From Acetobacter sp. (lineage in GTDB: Bacteria; Pseudomonadota; Alphaproteobacteria; Acetobacterales; Acetobacteraceae), in the NCBI RefSeq assembly GCF_022483985.1, contig NZ_JAKVME010000003.1, positions 271,001-335,000 of the forward strand: a stretch of DNA of 64,000 bases, read 5' to 3'. Every line of letters starts with the position of its first letter. Within the stretch, counting starts at the first letter, position 1. This document shows, in pieces, positions 37,384-46,394 of this stretch. The notes under the pieces were generated by a model, which was given only the letters and a program-made list of their open reading frames with translations, was not told the DNA's origin and searched no databases. A program made the translations under genes and the position numbers.

Positions 37384-37821
37384 TCAGTTCGCCAGAGCGT
37401 CTTCCGGAACACGGGCGATGAGTTCCAGCTCGATTTCGATTTCCGGACGATCGAATTTTTCAACCACCAGCACCGTGATTGCGGGGCGGTTGTCACCGAG
37501 GGCATTGCTGGTGAAGCTGCCGCACGAGGAGAGCTTGCTGGCGTCCTTGACGAGGTAGACGACCCGGACGACATCCTGAAGCGAGGCCCCGCGTGACGAG
37601 AGGGCGGCGTCACCGGCCGAGAAGGCCAGCCGGCACTGGTCGCTGATGCGGGGTGGAAAATCTCCCGTCCGGGAATCAAACCCGCGCAGGCGGCGGACGC
37701 GCATTCCCTCGTGGGACTGTTCATAGCTTGGCTGGACAGTGTCGAGGCGCAACAGCGGGTCTGCGGACGTATTTTCTGGTCGATCATACCGGGTCCGCAT
37801 GAGGGCTGTTGCTGCTTCCAT
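37384..37821 (-). CDS. RidA family protein (YjgF/YER057c/UK114)
   Basis: 145 residues. The pattern SHEGMRVRRLRGFDSRTGDF, CRLAFSAGDAALSSRG, LQDVVRVVYLVKDAS and NRPAITVLVVEKFDRPEIEIELE covers the YjgF fold, in which trimers bind enamine/imine intermediates. The canonical Arg that binds the substrate carboxylate (R105 in E. coli RidA) appears as the R of DNRPAIT, so imine deaminase activity is possible. The N-terminus is about 15 residues longer than E. coli RidA. SD AAGGAT lies upstream of the ATG. Confidence 0.85.
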   Translation of the reverse strand: MEAATALMRTRYDRPENTSADPLLRLDTVQPSYEQSHEGMRVRRLRGFDSRTGDFPPRISDQCRLAFSAGDAALSSRGASLQDVVRVVYLVKDASKLSSCGSFTSNALGDNRPAITVLVVEKFDRPEIEIELELIARVPEDALAN

Positions 37822-37934
37822 TTCGGCTATCCTTTATGGTCGCGCCCGTTCGTGTGTTAAGACAAACCGGCGACACAAAATTGTCATAATCTGAAAAGAG
37901 CGGCAAAGAAAGATGTTTCTCTGGAGAAACGCTA

Positions 37935-38435
37935 TTGAACCGTAACGATTTCGGAACGGAAGCGCCAGTGACGATCCGTGATGGCGTGAGGCGATTTCAC
38001 GGCGGATGTGTCGCCCGACGCGGGCTGGGCGTGCTGATTCTGGGGGCGTCGGGCTCAGGCAAGTCCGACCTGCTGCTTCGGTTGCTGGCGCGTGGCTATG
38101 ATCTGGTGGCCGATGACCGGATCGAGATGGAGGGGGAGCTTGTCCGGGCGCCCTGTGCCCTGCGCGGACTTGTCGAGGTGCGGGGCTGGGGCATCGTGCG
38201 GCGCTCTTTTGTACCGGAAGTCACGCCCTGTCTGACGGTGCGGTTGATCCGGCAGGGAGAGATGTTCTCCCGGCTGCCGGAGGAGGGACTGACAGACGGG
38301 GAAACGGGGCTGCCGGTTTTGACTCTGGATGGCATGATGGCCTCCGCGCCGGAGCGGATCGACATGGCGCTGGACTGTCTGGAAGGGCGAGCCTTTCTCC
38401 TGTCGCAGAGCGCCATGCTGGCCCGTGATGACTGA
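37935..38435 (+). CDS. hprK: HPr kinase/phosphorylase (short alphaproteobacterial type)
   Basis: 166 residues, lacking the N-terminal domain of Firmicutes HprK but retaining the catalytic core. P-loop GASGSGKS at 37-44, ADDRIEME (the Asp pair), and the HprK signature LRGLVEVRGWGIV. It phosphorylates and dephosphorylates a Ser on HPr (here Ser52 in the ptsH product). TTG start at 37935 with GGAG eight bases upstream. First of a five-gene PTS-related set: hprK, rapZ, EIIA, ptsH, ptsI. Confidence 0.92.
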   Translation: MNRNDFGTEAPVTIRDGVRRFHGGCVARRGLGVLILGASGSGKSDLLLRLLARGYDLVADDRIEMEGELVRAPCALRGLVEVRGWGIVRRSFVPEVTPCLTVRLIRQGEMFSRLPEEGLTDGETGLPVLTLDGMMASAPERIDMALDCLEGRAFLLSQSAMLARDD

Positions 38436-38612
38436 GAGCGACAAAAGTGTGTCAGACAGGCGGGAGCTTCTGGTATGGTGTGTCAGCAGTTGGAACGCGG
38501 CGTCCTTTCGACGTGCCGGGTGGTGTCTTGCAATGGGGCGCGCGGCCCTGAAATGCGATAGTATGTCGGTTCTGTCGTTCTGTTCTCCGTTATAGGATTT
38601 TGTCGGATTTCA

Positions 38613-39710
38613 ATGGTGACGTCCCAGACTGCTGATGACCAGACTGCCGATGGGGTTCCAATGCGTCAGATCCTGCTTGTCACGGGTCTGTCGGGGGCAG
38701 GGAAATCCTCGATTCTCAGGATTCTGGAGGATCTTGGGCATGAAGTGATCGATAACCCGCCTCTCGGCATGCTGGATGAGATCGTGGCGCGCGGTGATCG
38801 GCCGCTTGCGATTGGCGTGGATTCCCGGACCCGGGATTTTGATACCTCGACCGTGCTGGAAGCGCTGGCGCGTCTGCGTATGAACCCGCATCTGCGGGCC
38901 GAGCTGATCTATGCGACGGCTGACGAAGCCACGCTTCTGCGCCGCTACACGGCGACCCGCCGCCGTCACCCCCTCGCGCCGCACGGCAGCGTGAAGGAAG
39001 GCATCGATTCGGAACGGGAACTGACCGGAAAGCTGCGGGCCAGCGCGGATATGGTCATCGACACGTCGGACCTCTCCGCCCCCGAACTGCGGCGTCTGAT
39101 CGAGACACGCTATGGCACATGGCATAGCGGGCCGGATGAAGGGCTGACGGTCGTGCTGATGTCGTTCGCCTTTCCCGCCGGTCTGCCGCGAGAAGCGGAC
39201 ATGGTGTTCGACGCCCGCTTTCTGAGAAACCCGCATTATGATCCCGTGCTGGCGCCGCAGACCGGTCTCGATCGGCCGGTCGCCGCCTATGTCGAGGCTG
39301 ATCCTGACTACGAGCCATTTCTGAATCAGATTTTCGGGATGCTGCGTCTGGTCATTCCGCGCTTCGTGCAGGAAGGCAAGAAATACGCGACCATCGCCGT
39401 GGGCTGTTCGGGCGGGCGTCATCGCTCTGTTACGTTGGTGGAGGCATTGGGCCGGAAACTGGCCGATATCTCCGACAGTCCGGGGGGCGAGGGGCCGGTG
39501 GCGGTCGTTCACCGGGAACTGGCGCGGCTCGGGATCGCCGGTCCGGGAGCCGCCGCCTGGCGCTGGGCGCGAAAGCCCGCTGATGACCGGGCTGACCTCC
39601 AGACGGATCTGGCGGAGCGGTTCGTAGATGTCTCCAGTGTGGACAACAGTAACGTGAATTCGGACGACAGGACGTCGGCGTCACAGTCCTTGGCGCGGGG
39701 AAACGCATGA
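38613..39710 (+). CDS. rapZ: RNase adapter protein RapZ (YvcJ family)
   Basis: 365 residues. Walker A TGLSGAGKSSI (about 25-33), DSRTRDF, and the C-terminal RNA-binding-like block YATIAVGCSGGRHRSVTLVE define the family. E. coli RapZ binds small RNAs to target RNase E; in Alphaproteobacteria a role in amino-sugar control is plausible, but the family name is assigned by homology. The last about 50 residues are an unconserved tail. A later in-frame ATG (38661) is an alternative start. The stop overlaps the EIIA ATG (ATGA). Confidence 0.94.
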   Translation: MVTSQTADDQTADGVPMRQILLVTGLSGAGKSSILRILEDLGHEVIDNPPLGMLDEIVARGDRPLAIGVDSRTRDFDTSTVLEALARLRMNPHLRAELIYATADEATLLRRYTATRRRHPLAPHGSVKEGIDSERELTGKLRASADMVIDTSDLSAPELRRLIETRYGTWHSGPDEGLTVVLMSFAFPAGLPREADMVFDARFLRNPHYDPVLAPQTGLDRPVAAYVEADPDYEPFLNQIFGMLRLVIPRFVQEGKKYATIAVGCSGGRHRSVTLVEALGRKLADISDSPGGEGPVAVVHRELARLGIAGPGAAAWRWARKPADDRADLQTDLAERFVDVSSVDNSNVNSDDRTSASQSLARGNA

Positions 39711-40243
39711 TCGGCATTGTACTGGTCACTCAGGGTGCTCTGGGTGTCGCCCTGCGGGAAACGCTTGAGCATGTCGTGGGACCGCAGGAAAGACTGGCGG
39801 CTGTCAGCATTGGCGCTGATGATGATCTGATGGCGCGGCGTCTGGAACTGGAAGCCTGTGTCGCCTGTGTCGATGATGGAGACGGGGTGATGCTTGTGAC
39901 CGACATGTTCGGCAGCACGCCGTCCAACCTCGCCGTCGCGATGATGAAACCGGGGCGGATCGAGGTGCTGGGCGGGGCCAATCTGCCGATGCTGGTCAAG
40001 CTGGCGCAGATGCGCGACCTGCATACGCTTGAGGAATGCGCCACGGCGGCTGAGCAGGCGGCCCACAAATATATCAGCCGCGCTTCCCATCTTCCCCTGC
40101 AATGTCTGGACGGAGCGCGCCGTTGCTCCGAGGGTGCCGCTGGCGAACCGGTTCACATTTTTCTTCCCTTCTCTGACAAGGCCTGTCCTGAACCGCTCCC
40201 ACCTGTGAGTCTGATCTCTGGGCGGAAGGTCGCTGTCGGCTGA
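39707..40243 (+). CDS. PTS mannose-type EIIA-like protein, phospho-His replaced by Gln
   Basis: 178 residues; the first about 130 form a mannose-family EIIA domain (MIGIVLVTQGALGVAL; LVTDMFGSTPSNLAVAMM). In this family the phospho-accepting His follows the N-terminal VT in (I/V)LVTHG, but here the codon is CAG at 39731-39733, giving Gln9. No other His occupies a comparable position; the next, in LEHVVG, is about ten residues on. The C-terminus carries an about 45-residue extension not usual in stand-alone EIIA. Overlaps rapZ by ATGA and ptsH by TGATG. It probably cannot carry the normal phosphate and may be a regulatory or degenerating subunit (inference). Confidence 0.85.
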   Translation: MIGIVLVTQGALGVALRETLEHVVGPQERLAAVSIGADDDLMARRLELEACVACVDDGDGVMLVTDMFGSTPSNLAVAMMKPGRIEVLGGANLPMLVKLAQMRDLHTLEECATAAEQAAHKYISRASHLPLQCLDGARRCSEGAAGEPVHIFLPFSDKACPEPLPPVSLISGRKVAVG

Positions 40244-40551
40244 TGGAAACCTCTGAAATACCGCTGACCCGACCAGTTACAATCGTGAACGCCAAGGGGC
40301 TGCATGCCCGCGCCTCGGCGAAATTTGTTGCGGAAGCCGAGAAATGGAATGCCGAAGTGACAGTCACTTATGGCAGCGAAGTGGTGTCTGCCTGTTCCAT
40401 CATGGGGCTCATGCTGCTGGGTGCTGGTGTTGGCGCGACCGTCACCCTTTCGGCGACAGGCGCACAGGCGCGGGAAGCGCTCGGGGCGCTGGAGGCTCTT
40501 GTCGGTAGCGGGTTTGGAGAAGATACTGAAACGGTCACTTTGGCGCGTTAG
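40243..40551 (+). CDS. ptsH: Phosphocarrier protein HPr
   Basis: 102 residues. The active site NAKGLHARASAKFV has phospho-His at 21; Ser52 in ACSIMGLMLLGA is the HprK target. Accepts phosphate from EI and normally passes it to EIIA; that acceptor here has lost its His, so the flow's end point is unclear. Shares one base with the EIIA stop (TGATG). Slightly longer than E. coli HPr (85) because of N- and C-terminal extensions. Confidence 0.95.
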   Translation: METSEIPLTRPVTIVNAKGLHARASAKFVAEAEKWNAEVTVTYGSEVVSACSIMGLMLLGAGVGATVTLSATGAQAREALGALEALVGSGFGEDTETVTLAR

Positions 40552-40664
40552 GGCCGTGGCTGTTCACACGGATTCATAAACGTCGCGATGCGTGATGATT
40601 GGACGGATATCCTGATTCGGCCAGACGTTTTCGTGCGGCCGGATACGGCTCTGATGAGGATGAG

Positions 40665-42506
40665 ATGAACGCCCAGCGAAGTTCCGGTCGCGGAGAAGAC
40701 CTCGCCAGAAGTGGAACTGATGAAGCGGGTGGCGAGTGTCTTCTGCATGGCGAGCCGATAGGCGCAGGCTATGCAATCGGTCCGGCGTTTGTGGTCGGAG
40801 AGGACCCTTCTCTGGAACCGGAAGCCCGGATCAGCCATCTGACGCGGGAGCAGGAACACGCCCGGTTCAGCGAAGCGGTCGAGCGTTCCATCGGCCAGTT
40901 GAAAAAACTCCAGAATCGCATCGCCCGGCTGCCGGAAGAAACGCAGGTCGAGATCGGGCCGATGCTGGAAGTCTATCAGCGTATGCTGGGGCCGTCCCGC
41001 CTGCAGAACGGCGTTGTCAGCCGTCTTGATGACGGCCTGACCGCCGAAGCCGCCGTCCATGAGGCGACGGCTGAACTGGCGGATCTGATGCTGGCGTCCA
41101 GCGAAGAAAGGCAGCTCGCCGGAGAAGATGCCGCCGCCGCTGAGCGCAGGGCGGGTGAGTTTCGGGAAATCGGTCGTCGCGTCATCCGTAATCTCATGCG
41201 GGAAGCCTTTCTGTCGCTGTCCAGCATGCCGGACGGCGCGATTCTGGTGGCGCATACACTCCGTCCCGCCGACGCCGCGCTGATTGATCCGGCCCGCGTT
41301 GCCGCCGTCGTCACCGAGGATGGTGGCACCACGGGGCATACGGCCATCATGCTGCGGGCTCTGGGCGTACCGGCCGTGCTGGCGGTCGAAGGGCTGCTCG
41401 ATCAGGTGACTGACGGGGCCACTCTGGTCGTGGACGGTTATTCAGGCGGCGTCACGGTCGGTCCGTCTGCCCGCACTGTGCGGCAGGCGCGCAAGCAGGT
41501 CGCGGCCTATGCACAGGAGCGGCAGGAACTCGGCCGGATGCGGCGGCTGGCGTCACGCATGGCCAGCGGCGAGAAGATCAGCCTTCAGGCCAATCTGGAA
41601 CTGCCTGCCGAACTGCCCCTGATCGCGCAGTCGGGCGCCGCCGGAATCGGCCTGTTACGGACAGAGTTCCTGTTTATCAACGCCGAGACGCTTCCTGATG
41701 AGGTGACGCAGTATGATATTTACGCTGCCATCGTCGCCACCATGGGGTCTGATCCGACGACCATTCGTGTGCTGGACTGGGGTGGAGAAAAGCAGGGAGA
41801 GGCGCTGATACGCGCCGGGATTGTCGGGCGTGATTCGGTCAATCCGGCTCTGGGTGTGCGGGGCATCCGGCTTCTGCTGGAATATCCCGATCTTCTGGAG
41901 ACGCAGTTTGCGGCCATCCTGCGGGCAGCGGCGAAGGGGCCGGTGCGCGTGCTGCTGCCGATGGTCACGGCTGCTTCGGAAATCATCGCGGCTCGCGAGA
42001 TTTACGAACGTGTGGCGCGGAGACTGAAGCGCAAGGGCATTGACACCGGCGAGACCCTGCCGCCGCTGGGTGTGATGATCGAAACTCCCGCTGCGGCCCT
42101 GACGGCGGGACATCTGGCGCAGCACGCTGATTTTCTGGCGATCGGATCAAACGATCTGACCATGTATACGCTTGCGGCTGACCGGGCGTCCTCGGAAGTT
42201 CTGGCGCTTTATAACCCGCTGCATCCCGCCGTCCTGAGAATGGTCAGCGAAGTCCTGTCAGCAGCTTTCCTTGAACGATGTCCCGTGTCCGTCTGCGGTG
42301 AAATCGCCGGTGATCCCCGTCTGACTCCTCTTCTGATCGGGCTTGGGTGTCGATCCTTTTCCATGTCGGCTTCGATGGTGCCGCGTGTGAAGCAGATCGT
42401 GCGGCAAAGCAGCTATAATGAATGCCGTCTGCTCGCCCGGAGGGTTCTGGCCGAAACGGATGTGGGGGAAATCGGACGCCTTCTCGACGCCTTTCAGCGA
42501 GGCTGA
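40665..42506 (+). CDS. ptsI: PTS enzyme I (phosphoenolpyruvate-protein phosphotransferase)
   Basis: About 613 residues from ATG 40665 (MNAQRSSGRGEDL), chosen over a TTG at 40599 because of the upstream GAGGA. N-terminal HPr-binding and phospho-His domain: GGTTGHTAIMLRALGVPAV with His about 225. PEP-binding barrel: GLLRTEFLFINAE, VLDWGGEKQGEAL, IETPAAALTAGHLA, LAIGSNDLTMYTLAADR and VSVCGEIAGDP. It starts the phosphorelay from PEP to HPr. The gene completes the set; no EIIB/EIIC genes are in the window, as expected for the incomplete PTS of acetic acid bacteria. Confidence 0.96.
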   Translation: MNAQRSSGRGEDLARSGTDEAGGECLLHGEPIGAGYAIGPAFVVGEDPSLEPEARISHLTREQEHARFSEAVERSIGQLKKLQNRIARLPEETQVEIGPMLEVYQRMLGPSRLQNGVVSRLDDGLTAEAAVHEATAELADLMLASSEERQLAGEDAAAAERRAGEFREIGRRVIRNLMREAFLSLSSMPDGAILVAHTLRPADAALIDPARVAAVVTEDGGTTGHTAIMLRALGVPAVLAVEGLLDQVTDGATLVVDGYSGGVTVGPSARTVRQARKQVAAYAQERQELGRMRRLASRMASGEKISLQANLELPAELPLIAQSGAAGIGLLRTEFLFINAETLPDEVTQYDIYAAIVATMGSDPTTIRVLDWGGEKQGEALIRAGIVGRDSVNPALGVRGIRLLLEYPDLLETQFAAILRAAAKGPVRVLLPMVTAASEIIAAREIYERVARRLKRKGIDTGETLPPLGVMIETPAAALTAGHLAQHADFLAIGSNDLTMYTLAADRASSEVLALYNPLHPAVLRMVSEVLSAAFLERCPVSVCGEIAGDPRLTPLLIGLGCRSFSMSASMVPRVKQIVRQSSYNECRLLARRVLAETDVGEIGRLLDAFQRG

Positions 42507-42534
42507 TCGGTGTTAGGGCAACATCCGATCAGCC
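42501..42534 (+). terminator. Stem-loop overlapping the ptsI stop codon
   Basis: GGCTGATCGG at 42501-42510 pairs with CCGATCAGCC at 42525-42534, and TGTT/AACA extends the stem with one bulged T. The TGA stop lies inside the left arm. No T-run follows, so a termination or mRNA-stabilising role is equally possible. Confidence 0.55.
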
Positions 42535-42575
42535 GGAATCCTCTGGCCGGGTGAAGGAGCTCGATAAACAATGAG

Positions 42576-42619
42576 TTAGAACGGCGCTGGTGCCCCAGTC
42601 TGAACGGACGCCGTTCTAA
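42576..42619. terminator. Inverted repeat between ptsI and the binding-protein gene
   Basis: TTAGAACGGCG at 42576-42586 pairs with CGCCGTTCTAA at 42609-42619 (11 bp perfect, 22-base loop), between convergent genes, 17 bp before the end of the minus-strand gene. It may end the minus-strand transcript; not followed by a T-run. Confidence 0.5.
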
Positions 42620-42635
42620 GTTCTGAAGTCGGGTG

Positions 42636-43781
42636 TCAGCCGGTACGCCATGAGACGGAAGACGCCGACAGCCAGCGACGAAAAGCGAGGACGCTCGCAA
42701 GCGGCGGAGACAGCGCAGCGTAAAAAGATGGGACATCCGACTCGGTCGTGAGATGCGTGTGGCTGTTCCGGGCAAGCTCATCGACGCCGGGCTGCGTCGC
42801 CGTCAGATGCGCGGCATGTCGCCAGAGTGCTGCGTTTGCCGGAGGTGTCAGCATGGGCAGGACCAGCGCGGCGTCAATGGAGGCCGCGTGGGCCGCCGCC
42901 TGATAGGCGGGAAAGAGCGGATGATCCGGCGCATGCCCCCGCAGGGCGGCAAACCGGCTGGCGAAATCGGGTATCCCGCCTGCTGCGTCCGTCGTCAGGG
43001 AAAACAGCGGTACAAAACCCTTCCCCTTCAGGGAGTCGAGCAGTTCCGGCGTGGCGCTCCCGGGCGACAGTTGGACCACATCCACTTCGCCACGTTGCAA
43101 CGCATCGATGGCGGTGTCCCGTGTTGCCAGCCCGCTGACCGGGATGGCGCGCATCGACAGGATCGCCATTGCGAGGAGTGTCGGCAGTTCCGCTCCGGTG
43201 GGTGTCGTGACAGCCACGCGCACGGGCCTGTTCTGGAGCAGGGTCCGCAGGGAGCGACGGAAATCGACATGTCCCACAACCAGCGGAGAGCCGGTGACCA
43301 GCGCGACCGGCAGCCAGCGCTGGTAATCGAAATGCACGCGGGAATCGCCGGACAGGGCGGCGAGGATGGCCGTGCCGGGAACCAGAAGGGCATTGTCGCC
43401 GGATGCCTGTGCATCGAAAAGATTGGCCCCGGTGACTCCGTCCTGCCCCGCTACATTATGCAGGTTCAGTGGGCCGTCCGTCGGCAGCGTCGTTTCAAGG
43501 GAGGGCGCGAGGACGGGAGCCCAGCGCGCCGGGCCTGTGCCCGGACTGCCTGCGACGATCAGGGCTGGCGTGCCGATTGTCGGCGCCGGAATGGCGGCGG
43601 ACGCCGCCTGAAGAAGTCCGTCAGTCTCGGAGCGGTCGGCAAAGGCGCGGGCTGTCATGAAGACGCCTGCGCCGGAACCTGCCAAGAGGCCGAGAGCCGC
43701 CTTCAGGAGCATCCGCCGGCTGTGACGCCGTGGAGGAACTCGTGAAAGGCAGGTATCGGATGGCAGGTCTTGTTCTGACAA
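42636..43781 (-). CDS. Tat-exported periplasmic binding protein (Bug/TctC-like)
   Basis: 381 residues. The N-terminus has a twin-arginine motif SRRMLLK (21-27) followed by LLAGSGAGVFMTARAFA, so export by Tat is likely. The mature part follows the TctC/Bug pattern (ALIVAGSPGTGPARWAPVL, NLHNVAGQDGVTGANLF, ALLVPGTAILAAL), although it is divergent. Such proteins bind dicarboxylates or tricarboxylates and related compounds for TctAB or other carriers. No TctA/B genes are nearby. Start is TTG at 43781 with GGGAG before it; it must lie upstream of the RR motif. A palindrome GGAGATCTCC sits in the leader. Ligand unknown; the family call is moderate. Confidence 0.65.
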   Translation of the reverse strand: MSEQDLPSDTCLSRVPPRRHSRRMLLKAALGLLAGSGAGVFMTARAFADRSETDGLLQAASAAIPAPTIGTPALIVAGSPGTGPARWAPVLAPSLETTLPTDGPLNLHNVAGQDGVTGANLFDAQASGDNALLVPGTAILAALSGDSRVHFDYQRWLPVALVTGSPLVVGHVDFRRSLRTLLQNRPVRVAVTTPTGAELPTLLAMAILSMRAIPVSGLATRDTAIDALQRGEVDVVQLSPGSATPELLDSLKGKGFVPLFSLTTDAAGGIPDFASRFAALRGHAPDHPLFPAYQAAAHAASIDAALVLPMLTPPANAALWRHAAHLTATQPGVDELARNSHTHLTTESDVPSFYAALSPPLASVLAFRRWLSASSVSWRTG

Positions 43782-43878
43782 AACTCGGAGATCTCCCTTA
43801 AAGATGGTCCGGGTAATATTTTCAGGAATATTACCACCATAAAGTTAAGGCCGTTCTGTGGCGATCAGGCCCGAAGGG

Positions 43879-44808
43879 TCAGGGCCACTTCACCTCGGGA
43901 GGCATGCTCATGAGGATCGCCTCCGTGTGACCGCCGGTTTTCAGGCCGAAAAGTGTTCCACGGTCCTGTAGCAGGTTGAATTCCACATAACGTCCGCGCC
44001 GGATCAACTGCTGCTCGCGCTGTTCCGGGGTCCACTGTTCCACCATGCGGGACCGCACGATGTTCGGGAAGGTTTCAAGGAAGGCCAGTCCCACATCTTT
44101 TGTAAAGGCGAAATCCATCAGCGGGTCGCCACTGTGGAGACGGTCGTAGAAAATGCCGCCCAGCCCGCGTGGCTCCAGACGGTGCGGCAGATAGAAGTAT
44201 TTGTCGCACCAGGCCTTGAAGCGCGGGTAATATTCAGGATCGTGCTTTTCGCAGGCGAGACGGAAGCCATCATGAAAGATTGCTGCGTCGTCCTGCGCTT
44301 CCTCGCTTTCGGGGAACATGGGGGTGATATCACCGCCGCCGCCGAACCAGCCTTCCGTCGTGACGATCATCCGGGTGTTGAAATGGGCTGCCGGAACAAC
44401 CGGGCTGCACATATGGGCGACCAGACTGATGCCGGTGGCGAAGAAGCGCGGATCTTCGGACGCGCCCGGGATCGACTTGCGGAACTCCGGGCTGAACTCG
44501 CCGGAGACGACCGAAACATTCACGCCGACTTTCTCGAACACGCGTCCGCGCATGACGCTCATGACGCCGCCGCCTTCGGTGTGGGCATCTTCCCCGGCTT
44601 CGCGGGTCCATGCCGTGCGTTCGAACCGTCCGGGGGCTGTGGAGCGTCCCGGCAGGGTAGGAGCGTTCTTCTCTGCGGCTTCCGTTTCAATACTCTCGAA
44701 AGCGGCGCAGATCCGGTCGCGCAGCGACTCAAACCATTGCTGCGCTTCCGGTTTCAGAGGTTCGTAATGCCGGGCGGCGGCAGAGGAAGGGGCGGTGGTG
44801 TCATCCAT
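43879..44808 (-). CDS. hemF: Oxygen-dependent coproporphyrinogen III oxidase
   Basis: 309 residues, the typical length for aerobic coproporphyrinogen oxidase, which makes protoporphyrinogen IX in heme synthesis. Seen: [19 protein letters not shown], the conserved [22 protein letters not shown] (His as candidate catalytic residue), and [20 protein letters not shown]. Cytosolic. No heme genes adjoin; the next gene on the plus strand is queG after a 476-bp gap. Its presence fits the heme-rich respiratory life of acetic acid bacteria, together with ccmCDE in this window. Confidence 0.97.
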   Translation of the reverse strand: MDDTTAPSSAAARHYEPLKPEAQQWFESLRDRICAAFESIETEAAEKNAPTLPGRSTAPGRFERTAWTREAGEDAHTEGGGVMSVMRGRVFEKVGVNVSVVSGEFSPEFRKSIPGASEDPRFFATGISLVAHMCSPVVPAAHFNTRMIVTTEGWFGGGGDITPMFPESEEAQDDAAIFHDGFRLACEKHDPEYYPRFKAWCDKYFYLPHRLEPRGLGGIFYDRLHSGDPLMDFAFTKDVGLAFLETFPNIVRSRMVEQWTPEQREQQLIRRGRYVEFNLLQDRGTLFGLKTGGHTEAILMSMPPEVKWP

Positions 44809-45284
44809 AACCGGATATCTCCTGATCCTGTCAGTGCGTCCTGTTGGGCCCCCCGGTCTGGTCCCCCGGTCTGGTCCATTGACCTGGCGCGTATGGGCTC
44901 GGCTCCGTGGCGGACGCGCAGAATGCGCCTATGGGGTGCGATATCCCGGCTGTGATTGCAAGAGGGCTTGTTTCGGGATGATGGCGCACCGGCGACATTC
45001 CGGATGCGGTCTCCCGACGCTCATGCTGGTCTTTGGCTCTTCCGCACGCAAACGAGGCGGAAGCCCCGCCAGTGGTCTGGCTCCAGACATGTATTCAGTC
45101 ATTTCCCGGATAAATCATAAAGACATTTCTGATGAAGTTTTTTCAAAAACTTCAGGAGCGGCACCTTGCTCTGAAAACAGGTGACACAGGTCAGTTTTTG
45201 CTTTTGTGATTTAAGGCCAGTCCAGTATCAGAGCGAGCCAGAGTCAGGGCTTACCTCCCGCTCTTTCCATCAGGGGAAACCGGG
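44809..45284. other. Divergent intergenic region; tandem 13-bp repeat and hairpin
   Basis: About 476 bp between hemF and queG. At about 44850-44876 a 13-bp unit (CCCCGGTCTGGTC) occurs twice in tandem. A palindrome TGAAGTTTTT-TC-AAAAACTTCA occupies 45133-45154, about 130 bp before queG; a shorter relative occurs at 47994-48008. A plus-strand frame at 44795-45184 has no recognisable domain and is not called. Confidence 0.5.
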
Positions 45285-46394
45285 ATGCCTTCCTCTTCTT
45301 CCACATCCATGCCCAGGCTGGTTGAGCGGCTGGAGACCAAGGCCCGTGAGCTGGGCTTTCACGCCTTTGGAGTCTGCGCCGCCGATATCGGCGCGGAAGC
45401 CGGAGACCGCCTGCGGGAGATGATCGCGCAGGGGCATCATGGCACGATGTCGTGGCTGGCTGAACGGGTGGAGGCCCGGGCGCATCCCAACGGATTGTGG
45501 CCGGAAGCCCGCAGCGTGATTTCTCTTGGCCTGTCCTACGCGCCGGAGGGCGATCCTCTGGCCACGCTCGCCGACAGGGCATGCGGGAATATCTCGGTCT
45601 ATGCCCGGAACCGCGATTATCACGACATTATAAAGGGTATGCTCAAGCATCTGGCGCAATATCTGGTCGCGGACATCCGCCGGGCCGGACTGGAGGCGGA
45701 AGTCAAGGTCTTTGTCGACACGGCGCCAGTGCCGGAAAAGCCTCTGGCTGAACGGGCCGGGCTGGGCTGGCAGGGGAAACACACCAACCTCGTGTCGCGC
45801 GATCATGGGAGCTGGCTGCTGCTCGGCGAAATCTACACGACACTCGAACTGACTCCGACAGCCCACCGTGCCGGTCAGTGCGGAAGCTGTACGCGCTGTC
45901 TCGAAGTCTGTCCGACGAACGCCTTTCCCACCCCCTACCGGCTGGACGCACGGCGCTGCATTTCCTATCTCACCATCGAACATGCTGGACCTATTCCTCA
46001 CGAATTCCGGGAGACGATGGGCAATCATATCTACGGTTGCGATGACTGCCTGTCCGCCTGCCCCTGGAATCGCTTCGCCGAGGAATCGCGCGTGATGAAG
46101 CTGAAAGCGCGGGAAGACCTGATCGCACCCCGTCTGTCGGAACTGGCGGCGCTTGACGATGCGGGGTTCCGGGTTCTGTTTTCAGGTTCTCCGATCAAGC
46201 GGATCGGACGGAATCGCTTTGTGCGGAATGTGCTGATCGCCATTGGCAATTCAGGGGACAGCGGGATGCGCCCTGTTGCGGAACGGTTGCGCGATGATCC
46301 TGATCCGGTTGTGGCGGAGGCCGCAGACTGGGCGGCGGAACGGCTGGCGGGGCTGGCCAAGCACGTGGTTTCCTTTGAAAGTCCGGAATCATGA
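45285..46394 (+). CDS. queG: Epoxyqueuosine reductase
   Basis: Final step of queuosine tRNA modification, using cobalamin and two 4Fe-4S clusters. 369 residues. VFVDTAPVPEKPLAERAGLG carries the catalytic Asp in the cobalamin domain; the ferredoxin-like part has CGSCTRCLEVCPTNAF and CDDCLSACPWN (eight Cys). A C-terminal HEAT-like helical part follows. The stop overlaps the ATG of a small RHH gene (ATGA). AGGGGAAAC lies ahead of the ATG. Confidence 0.97.
   Translation: MPSSSSTSMPRLVERLETKARELGFHAFGVCAADIGAEAGDRLREMIAQGHHGTMSWLAERVEARAHPNGLWPEARSVISLGLSYAPEGDPLATLADRACGNISVYARNRDYHDIIKGMLKHLAQYLVADIRRAGLEAEVKVFVDTAPVPEKPLAERAGLGWQGKHTNLVSRDHGSWLLLGEIYTTLELTPTAHRAGQCGSCTRCLEVCPTNAFPTPYRLDARRCISYLTIEHAGPIPHEFRETMGNHIYGCDDCLSACPWNRFAEESRVMKLKAREDLIAPRLSELAALDDAGFRVLFSGSPIKRIGRNRFVRNVLIAIGNSGDSGMRPVAERLRDDPDPVVAEAADWAAERLAGLAKHVVSFESPES

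Noticed and set aside
38610..39512. Minus-strand frame of 300 codons opposite rapZ
   Set aside because: Shadow of rapZ, no domain.
44850..44876. Tandem 13-bp repeat as a riboswitch or origin iteron
   Set aside because: Only two copies, no further array, no flanking replication gene.
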